Shown: positions 8,442 to 12,961 of the stretch, piece by piece
Layout of the letters: each line of letters opens with the position of its first letter
Numbering within the stretch: position 1 is the stretch's first letter
Assembly: GCA_025456495.1 (NCBI GenBank)
Contig: JALOKO010000047.1
Coordinates: 1-12,961, forward strand
Source of the DNA: Bryobacterales bacterium
Lineage (GTDB): Bacteria; Acidobacteriota; Terriglobia; Bryobacterales; Bryobacteraceae
Reading direction: 5' to 3'
DNA length: 12,961 nucleotides
The notes under the pieces: generated by a model
Told to the model about the DNA's origin: nothing
The model's input: the letters and a program-made list of their open reading frames with translations, nothing else
Database searches by the model: none
Program-made: the position numbers and the translations under genes

Positions 8442-8588
8442 ATGTTCTGGCAAATGTTTCCTAACGGCGCTAACATGAGCAAGGGTCTGCTTGTGGCTGC
8501 ATCCTTATCCACCTCTCAGCAACTGCCGGGAGCGGAACACCTGGCGACAGCGGGCGCGCGTCCTCCGCTTGCCGTTGTGCTGGCGTGA
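8442..8588 (+). CDS. Possible small ORF (48 aa) in the divergent intergenic region, unrecognised
   Basis: ATG 8442 is preceded by AGGAG (8428-8432) at 9-nt spacing, one of the better ribosome-binding sites in the window. The frame runs 48 codons to TGA at 8586-8588, 31 nt before the signalling gene. The product (beginning MFWQMFPNGANMSKGLL) shows no motif I recognise, and its third-position GC is lower than that of the proven genes, so it may be a leader peptide or simply a chance frame in a promoter region. It overlaps a possible promoter for the downstream gene, and both readings cannot easily be true at once. Confidence 0.22.
   Translation: MFWQMFPNGANMSKGLLVAASLSTSQQLPGAEHLATAGARPPLAVVLA
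8447..8476 (+). promoter_or_regulatory. Possible sigma-70 promoter for the GAF/PAS-REC-HPt gene
   Basis: CTGGCA (8447-8452) and TAACAT (8471-8476) are separated by 18 bp in a locally AT-richer stretch between two divergent genes. The direct repeat AATGTT at 8441-8446 and 8453-8458 overlaps the -35 side and could be an operator. The leader would be about 137 nt. Confidence 0.28.
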
Positions 8589-8619
8589 GGAGCTCTGATC
8601 GAGGAATCGAGAGCCATTC

Positions 8620-10266
8620 ATGACATCACCTGGAGCCAGTGCCACCCGCCCCCGTCCCGTCCCCGATGCCCGAACGCCGGCTGCACTGCAGGGCTGGCTG
8701 CGGCTGTCGGCGCACGTGGCGCTTACCAACACCGCGACGTTGTTTCTGGAACAACAGGGCAACGTCTGGCCCATTGCCTCCCATGGAACCGCCAACGATG
8801 GCGTCCGCGCCGCTGCGCTGCTGCTGCCGGACTTCCTGAACGAACTGGAACCAGAGGCCGTATTCCCCGACGCTTCGCTGGAAAACGACGTCACCAATTT
8901 GTTGGCCACCTTGCTGGCGGACGAACCCGGCCTCCTGATTGCGTTCCGGTTTCCCGTCCTGGCCCAGGACACCCAGGCCGTGCTGTTGCTGGCCCACCCG
9001 GCGCCGCGACCCCTCGTGTCCGACGAAACCAGCCTCCTGTTGCGCGAGCTCTCCCGCCAGATTGCCCTGCGCATGGAAGCCCGCGAAGAGAAGCAGGAAT
9101 TGGATGCCTCGCGGGACCTGCAAGCCACCTTGCGTCAACACGTGAACCTACTGGCGGACCCCCGCTGCGTGGGCCACTGCATCGTCAACGAAGCCGGACA
9201 CGTGCTCGCTCTCAGTGAGGCCCTGCGCCTCCACCTGCATCTCCCCCGCGAAGCAGAGGCCCTTAGCTTTGAGCATCTGTTCGCGTTCGATTCCACCTTC
9301 CAGGACGCGCCTGAAGTGGACGTGCTTACCGGATTACCCTGGGCCAAGGTACACGACACCGATTGCGTCCATCGCGGCGGCGACGGCGGCCTGCTGCGCT
9401 TTCGCGCTTACTCCGCCCCGGTCACCTATGCCGGTGATGAACGGGCCTGGAGCGTGGCCTTCCTGCGCATGGGGGCAGAGGATGGCATCGGCCCCATGAA
9501 CGGACGTCAAACCCAGACCATCCTGATTGCGGAAGATCACCCGGTGAACCAGCGTGTCATCCAAGGCATGGTGGAGAAGCTGGGGCTGCGGGCGGAAATC
9601 GTCTCGAATGGCCTGGAAGCAGTGCATGCCGTCTGCCACCGCCCCTACGCGGCGATTCTCATGGATTGCCAGATGCCGGAAATGGACGGCATTGAAGCCA
9701 CCCGCTTCATCCGTGCCAACGAGGAGAGCATCGGACGGATTCCCATTGTCGCCGTCACCGCCTTTGGCCACGAGGACGACCGCCGCCGCTGCCTGGAGGC
9801 TGGCGTGGATGAGTTCATGGTGAAGCCCATCCGCATGGAAACGCTGGCGGATGTGTTGCGACGCTGGACCAAACCGGACCAGCCAGCGGAGTCCACGGCA
9901 GGCTCTTCGGCAAGCCCGGCCTCCCGACGCATGGACGAGGCGCTGGACCGTCTGCGTGCTGACCTGGATACCGATGTCGTGCGCGACATTGTCAACCTGT
10001 TTGTGGAGGATAGCGCCACGCGCATCGGAGGCCTCCGTGCCATGGCCGACAGCCAGCGCTGGCAGGATGCCCGCGACCTGGTCCACAAGATCAAAGGCAG
10101 TTCCAGCAGCCTGGGGGCGCGCGATCTGGTGGACGCCTGTGAGGCCTTTGAGAACGAGCGCAGCAGCGCACCAGAGACGCTGCGTCAACGCCTGCTGGAA
10201 ATCGAAGAGCAGTTCGCCCAAACCGTCCCCTACCTCAAGCAGTACATCGCCCGCCTGGAACAATAG
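8620..10266 (+). CDS. Signalling protein with GAF-like, PAS-like, receiver and HPt domains, no histidine kinase core
   Basis: The 548-aa cytosolic protein (no signal or membrane segment) has four modules. A GAF-like domain spans about 22-150, followed by a charged linker helix (150-175). A PAS-like domain runs from about 180 to 284. A classic receiver domain covers 299-416, with acidic pair E305/D306, phospho-acceptor D349 in MDCQMPEMDG, T380 and K402. A C-terminal HPt domain (about 436-548) has the phospho-histidine H489 in LVHKIKGSSSSLGA. Hybrid kinases of this type normally carry HisKA and HATPase domains between PAS and receiver; here the PAS-like part joins the receiver within about 15 residues and no H-box, N-box or G-box is present. 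It should therefore receive phosphate from a separate kinase and pass it through H489 to another regulator, possibly gated by the sensory modules. ATG 8620 has GAG at 8611-8613; the frame has no better upstream start. Confidence 0.88.
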   Translation: MTSPGASATRPRPVPDARTPAALQGWLRLSAHVALTNTATLFLEQQGNVWPIASHGTANDGVRAAALLLPDFLNELEPEAVFPDASLENDVTNLLATLLADEPGLLIAFRFPVLAQDTQAVLLLAHPAPRPLVSDETSLLLRELSRQIALRMEAREEKQELDASRDLQATLRQHVNLLADPRCVGHCIVNEAGHVLALSEALRLHLHLPREAEALSFEHLFAFDSTFQDAPEVDVLTGLPWAKVHDTDCVHRGGDGGLLRFRAYSAPVTYAGDERAWSVAFLRMGAEDGIGPMNGRQTQTILIAEDHPVNQRVIQGMVEKLGLRAEIVSNGLEAVHAVCHRPYAAILMDCQMPEMDGIEATRFIRANEESIGRIPIVAVTAFGHEDDRRRCLEAGVDEFMVKPIRMETLADVLRRWTKPDQPAESTAGSSASPASRRMDEALDRLRADLDTDVVRDIVNLFVEDSATRIGGLRAMADSQRWQDARDLVHKIKGSSSSLGARDLVDACEAFENERSSAPETLRQRLLEIEEQFAQTVPYLKQYIARLEQ

Positions 10267-10293
10267 ACAAATCGGTGTCGCGGGCCAAAGGCA

Positions 10294-10306
10294 GCAGCTT
10301 AGCTGC
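10294..10306. terminator. Small hairpin between convergent genes
   Basis: GCAGC-TTA-GCTGC forms a 5-bp stem with a 3-nt loop, and the loop is the stop codon of the minus-strand epimerase gene. It lies 28 nt past the stop of the signalling gene. The stem is short and has no T tract, so terminator function is doubtful. Confidence 0.2.
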
Positions 10307-11201
10307 GCAGGATGTGACGCAGGGCGGCATGCAGGCCCGCGTATTGAAAGCGGAATCCAGCCGCTTCGGCGGCCTCCGGCTTCACCCGCTGGCTGCCCAG
10401 CAGCGCCTGGGAACCCTCGCCAAACAGCAGTCGCAGGCCGAACTCAGGAACCCGAAAGATCGCCGGACGCTTCAGAATCCGGGCCAGCGTATCGGTGAAT
10501 TCCTGGTTGGTCACCGGATTGGGGGACGCGCCATTCCACACGCCGCGGATGTGGGGATACTGTAGTGGGAACAGCATCATGCCCACCAGGTCATCCAGAT
10601 GAATCCAGCTCATCCACTGCGCTCCCTGCCCCAGCGGACCGCCCAAGCCCGCTCGGAAGGGAGGCAGCATCCGCTCCAACGCCCCGCCTTCCATTCCAAG
10701 CACGATCCCGATACGGATGCGCAGCACACGGACGCCCAGCGCTTCGGCCGCTAGCGCCTCCTGCTCCCAGGCTTGGGAAACGTCAGCAAGAAAGTCCGTG
10801 CCGGGCGCCGAATCCTCCGTCAGCACTTCATCGCCACGCGACCCGTAGTAGCCAATCGCCGATGCCGAAACCAACAACTCCGGGCGGGTCTCCATCCGGG
10901 ACATCGCCTGCACCAGGTTTCGGGTGGAAAGCACGCGACTATCGCGGATGCGGCGCTTGATCTCCGGTGACCAACGTTGGGCGACGGGTTCGCCCATCAG
11001 GTGGATCACCGCATCGCTGCCATCCAGGCTGGCGGCGGGCGCCGGTTCCGTTTGCGAATCCCAAACGTGCGCCTCGGCTTGCGCCGGCAAATTGGCGCGC
11101 AAGTTGCGCGTCAGCAACTGCACGTTCCAGCCGGAGGCCAGCAACTGCTCAACCAGCCGGCTGCCAACGAATCCAGTCCCCCCTGTAACGGTTACCCGCA
11201 T
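10299..11201 (-). CDS. TIGR01777 / SDR39U1 family NAD(P)-binding epimerase-like protein
   Basis: The 300-aa product is an extended short-chain dehydrogenase of the COG1090/YfcH group. It has the N-terminal dinucleotide motif TGGTGFVGSRL (6-16), the family segment IHLMGEPVAQRWSPEIKRRI (66-85) and SASAIGYYG (112-120), which holds the active-site serine/tyrosine region. A C-terminal DUF1731 module (about 248-297) contains LLGSQRVKPEAAEAAGFRFQY. The family is annotated as a nucleoside-sugar epimerase or 'cell division inhibitor', but its substrate is unknown. It starts 7 nt after the photolyase stop on the same strand, so the two are almost certainly co-transcribed. No good Shine-Dalgarno is visible before ATG 11201, consistent with translational coupling. 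It converges on the signalling gene, 32 nt apart. Confidence 0.92.
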   Translation of the reverse strand: MRVTVTGGTGFVGSRLVEQLLASGWNVQLLTRNLRANLPAQAEAHVWDSQTEPAPAASLDGSDAVIHLMGEPVAQRWSPEIKRRIRDSRVLSTRNLVQAMSRMETRPELLVSASAIGYYGSRGDEVLTEDSAPGTDFLADVSQAWEQEALAAEALGVRVLRIRIGIVLGMEGGALERMLPPFRAGLGGPLGQGAQWMSWIHLDDLVGMMLFPLQYPHIRGVWNGASPNPVTNQEFTDTLARILKRPAIFRVPEFGLRLLFGEGSQALLGSQRVKPEAAEAAGFRFQYAGLHAALRHILRS

Positions 11202-11208
11202 GCTGCGC

Positions 11209-12612
11209 TCATTGTACGCGATGAGGGTCTTCGCCGCTAACCTTCAGGTACTGAATCTCCTTCAAATAGGCTCCCACATTGGTCTTGCGCTCCATCCCGC
11301 TCAAGGCCATATAGCGCACTTTGCCGAAGATGGGACGCTCAAACCACGGGCGGTCATGAAGCCCGAAGCACCACAGGATGCTGGTATAGGTGTTGGGATC
11401 GCGGCCATCCAGGGCATAGCGATCGTGGATGTAGATCATGGTCTCCAGCGCGTCCTGGCAGGTGGGCGACCACTCGATGATCTTTTTGCCCCAGTACATC
11501 CGGTAATAGCCGTGGATCTTGCCGCGCAAACGCATCTCCCACTGGGTGGCGTTCCACAGCTCGTCGTGCGTGAGCGCCTGCTCAAACTGCTCACGGCGAT
11601 AACAGGGGTCTCGCGGGTCAGCCGCATGGGCGCGCAGAGTTTGCAAGGCCCATTCCGGCAGGTTCTTCAGGCTTTCCGGACGCGGCGAAAACAACGCGTG
11701 ATTAAAGGCCAGTTCCCGACGCACAATCAGCTCTTCCAGGAAGCCCTCCGTGGAGAGCCCCATCTGCCGGCCGTAGTCCCGCGCCGCCAGCGCCACCTCC
11801 AACCCACTCACCCGCCCGTAGTGCAGATAGGGGCTGAGGTTGCTGGTGGCATGGCGGCTGGGTTCGTTTCGTTCGCCTTCATACTTGCGCAAGCGCTCAT
11901 GCAGGAAGACGTCCAGATGCCGCAATGCCATGGCGCGGGTACCGGGAAAGCTGATGGAGGGCTTCACCGCGTGGTCAATATCGCAACTGGCCACCAGGGC
12001 CGGAATCGTTTCCGGGGTCACCTCCGTATGAAATCCCGGGGTCGGCAGTGTCCATCGTATGTCCACCTTCCAGCCCGGCAGTTCCGTCAGGTAGTTGGGC
12101 AACAGGCGATGGATGCGCGGGCGCAGCGTGTAGGCGGCGTATTGCTTCTTCTCAATCTGCCGCATGGGCACCACACAACTGGAGTCCACCTGGAAGTAGG
12201 CAACGTCGATCTTCCCAGCCACGCTCTGGTTGTGCTTCCGGGTGAGGAAGGTGGGGAAATCGTCGGTCACCACCGCCGCCGCCTCGCCCGCCAACCGGTA
12301 CAGCACATCGTTGGGGTCCTTGGCGTTGCGATGCAGGTAAAAGCAGTAGCCCGCGCCGCGCCCACGAATCCCGGCCGCCATTTCGGGTACGCCCTCCAGG
12401 ATGAACGTGTGCAACCGGTCATTGGCCAGGGGGAAACTGTAGGTGAGCGCCTCGTACACCAGCAGCGGGATGCGCCGTTCGTTGGCAAGCTCGGCCGCAT
12501 AGGCCAGCGCGTGGTTGGCTTCGGCGCGCCGGTTGGCTTGGCTCCAGTAGAGGATGTAGCGCCCTGCTTCGCGGAAGGGCTGGTTGTTGGCACGAAAGAC
12601 ACGGTCCTGCAC
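11209..12612 (-). CDS. phr: Class II deoxyribodipyrimidine (CPD) photolyase
   Basis: The 467-aa protein uses FAD and blue/near-UV light to split cyclobutane pyrimidine dimers. The N-terminal antenna-domain signature GRYILYWSQANRRAEANHAL (17-36) is typical of class II enzymes rather than class I. The C-terminal FAD domain shows LSPYLHYGRVS (259-269), FLEELIVRREL (291-301), LWNATQWEM (352-360), HGYYRMYWGKKIIEW (367-381) and ALDGRDPNTYTSILW (400-414), followed by FGKVRYM. Length is normal. The start must be GTG 12612: no ATG lies upstream in frame before the nuoM stop, and similarity to the family begins at about residue 4. No convincing ribosome-binding site is seen. It begins 60 nt after nuoM and is followed 7 nt later by the epimerase-like gene. 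Confidence 0.94.
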   Translation of the reverse strand: MQDRVFRANNQPFREAGRYILYWSQANRRAEANHALAYAAELANERRIPLLVYEALTYSFPLANDRLHTFILEGVPEMAAGIRGRGAGYCFYLHRNAKDPNDVLYRLAGEAAAVVTDDFPTFLTRKHNQSVAGKIDVAYFQVDSSCVVPMRQIEKKQYAAYTLRPRIHRLLPNYLTELPGWKVDIRWTLPTPGFHTEVTPETIPALVASCDIDHAVKPSISFPGTRAMALRHLDVFLHERLRKYEGERNEPSRHATSNLSPYLHYGRVSGLEVALAARDYGRQMGLSTEGFLEELIVRRELAFNHALFSPRPESLKNLPEWALQTLRAHAADPRDPCYRREQFEQALTHDELWNATQWEMRLRGKIHGYYRMYWGKKIIEWSPTCQDALETMIYIHDRYALDGRDPNTYTSILWCFGLHDRPWFERPIFGKVRYMALSGMERKTNVGAYLKEIQYLKVSGEDPHRVQ

Positions 12613-12672
12613 GTGTCTTAGGATGTCACGCTTCGGCCCGGCGGCGTAACGATTGGCGGCACGGCAGCGGCG

Positions 12673-12961
12673 CTAGCGCGCGGCGTCGGCATCGGCATCG
12701 GCATCGGCCACCAGGGGGCGGGCGCTGGCGGCCAGGGGGTTGGCCAATCCGCGCGCCGCATGGTAGCCCGGCTGCACCCGTTCCACAATCTGCGCGCTGG
12801 GCCGTTCCAGCATCCGGAAGAAGGGGGTGGGATAGAGCCCGATCCAGAACACCAGCAGCACGAATGGCGCGAACACGGCCAACTCACGGAAGCTTAGGTC
12901 AGCGAGTGCGGCATTCTTCTCAGCCACGTCGCCCAACATCGTGCGCTGGTACAACCACAGC
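12673..12961 (-). CDS. nuoM: NADH-quinone oxidoreductase subunit M, C-terminal fragment (5' end beyond window)
   Basis: The visible 95 or so residues form the end of a complex I antiporter-like subunit. They comprise LYQRTMLG, the loop AEKNAALADLSFRE, a hydrophobic helix (LAVFAPFVLLVFWIGL), then the conserved YPTPFF turn and LERPSAQIVERV. This is the usual end of NuoM, which forms one of the proton-pumping channels in the membrane arm of complex I. The tail after the conserved part is an unusual run of Asp-Ala pairs encoded by a hexanucleotide repeat. The next gene downstream is a photolyase, not nuoN as in the standard nuo operon. The start lies outside the window. Confidence 0.85.
   Translation of the reverse strand, partial: LWLYQRTMLGDVAEKNAALADLSFRELAVFAPFVLLVFWIGLYPTPFFRMLERPSAQIVERVQPGYHAARGLANPLAASARPLVADADADADAAR
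12685..12708. repeat. Hexanucleotide tandem repeat encoding the Asp-Ala tail of NuoM
   Basis: Four units of RTCGGC (one GTCGGC, three ATCGGC) stand in tandem. On the minus strand they read GCCGAY and encode alternating Ala and Asp just before the nuoM stop codon, so copy-number change would lengthen or shorten the tail by two residues without shifting the frame. Confidence 0.85.

Noticed and set aside
9334..10263. A 309-codon minus-strand frame opposite the receiver-HPt gene
   Set aside because: The sense strand encodes unmistakable receiver and HPt motifs over the same bases; the antisense translation is His/Gly/Ala-rich with no motif.
10924..12621. A 565-codon open frame on the plus strand opposite the photolyase and epimerase genes
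   Set aside because: It lies antisense to two well-supported genes, its translation has no recognisable domain, and long antisense frames are expected opposite GC-rich coding sequence.
12685..12708. Short-period repeat considered as a CRISPR or mobile-element remnant
   Set aside because: A 6-bp unit with no spacers, lying in frame within nuoM, is a simple sequence repeat.

Overview
The window is GC-rich (about 60-65% by eye), gene-dense bacterial chromosome with no rRNA, tRNA, CRISPR array, prophage or insertion sequence that I can see. The mix of genes suggests a soil-type Acidobacteriota bacterium, perhaps Bryobacterales/Solibacter-like. That mix includes the end of a DUF1080 protein, a PhyH dioxygenase, a secreted S15-type ester hydrolase and an orphan gluconate 2-dehydrogenase subunit-3 protein with a twin-arginine start. 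This placement is inference from gene content and style, not from a marker gene.

Layout. 1-124 (+): tail of a DUF1080/3-keto-disaccharide hydrolase-type protein. 189-548 (+): small DUF6463-like membrane protein. 549-698: intergenic with a near-perfect 24-bp tandem duplication. 699-1526 (+): PhyH-family 2-oxoglutarate/Fe(II) dioxygenase. 1592-2230 (-): YqaA/DedA-type membrane protein, convergent with the dioxygenase. 2231-2527: the longest gene-poor stretch. 2528-2614 (+): very small glycine-zipper membrane peptide not previously called. 2695-4656 (+): exported alpha-amino-acid ester hydrolase-like enzyme. 4760-5542 (+): RlmA-type 23S rRNA guanine-N1 methyltransferase. Its end overlaps by 38 bp the convergent 5505-6320 (-) PlsC-type acyltransferase, which lies 46 nt downstream of folC (6367-7686, -). 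7837-8382 (-): gluconate 2-dehydrogenase subunit-3-like protein. 8383-8619: divergent, locally AT-richer regulatory region with a possible small ORF. 8620-10266 (+): signalling protein with GAF-like, PAS-like, receiver and HPt modules but no kinase. 10299-11201 (-): TIGR01777/SDR39U1 epimerase-like protein, 7 nt downstream of a class II CPD photolyase (11209-12612, -). 12673-12961 (-): C-terminal end of NuoM, running off the window.

How the genes relate. Most are single housekeeping or accessory genes in short transcription units: folC-plsC, photolyase-epimerase (possibly following nuoM), and the mini-peptide before the hydrolase. I found no multi-gene defence or biosynthetic system. The points most worth a second look are the hydrolase, which keeps the carboxylate cluster of true alpha-amino-acid ester hydrolases, the kinase-less GAF/PAS-REC-HPt protein, the unannotated 28-aa glycine-zipper peptide, the photolyase-epimerase pair, and nuoM followed by a photolyase instead of nuoN.
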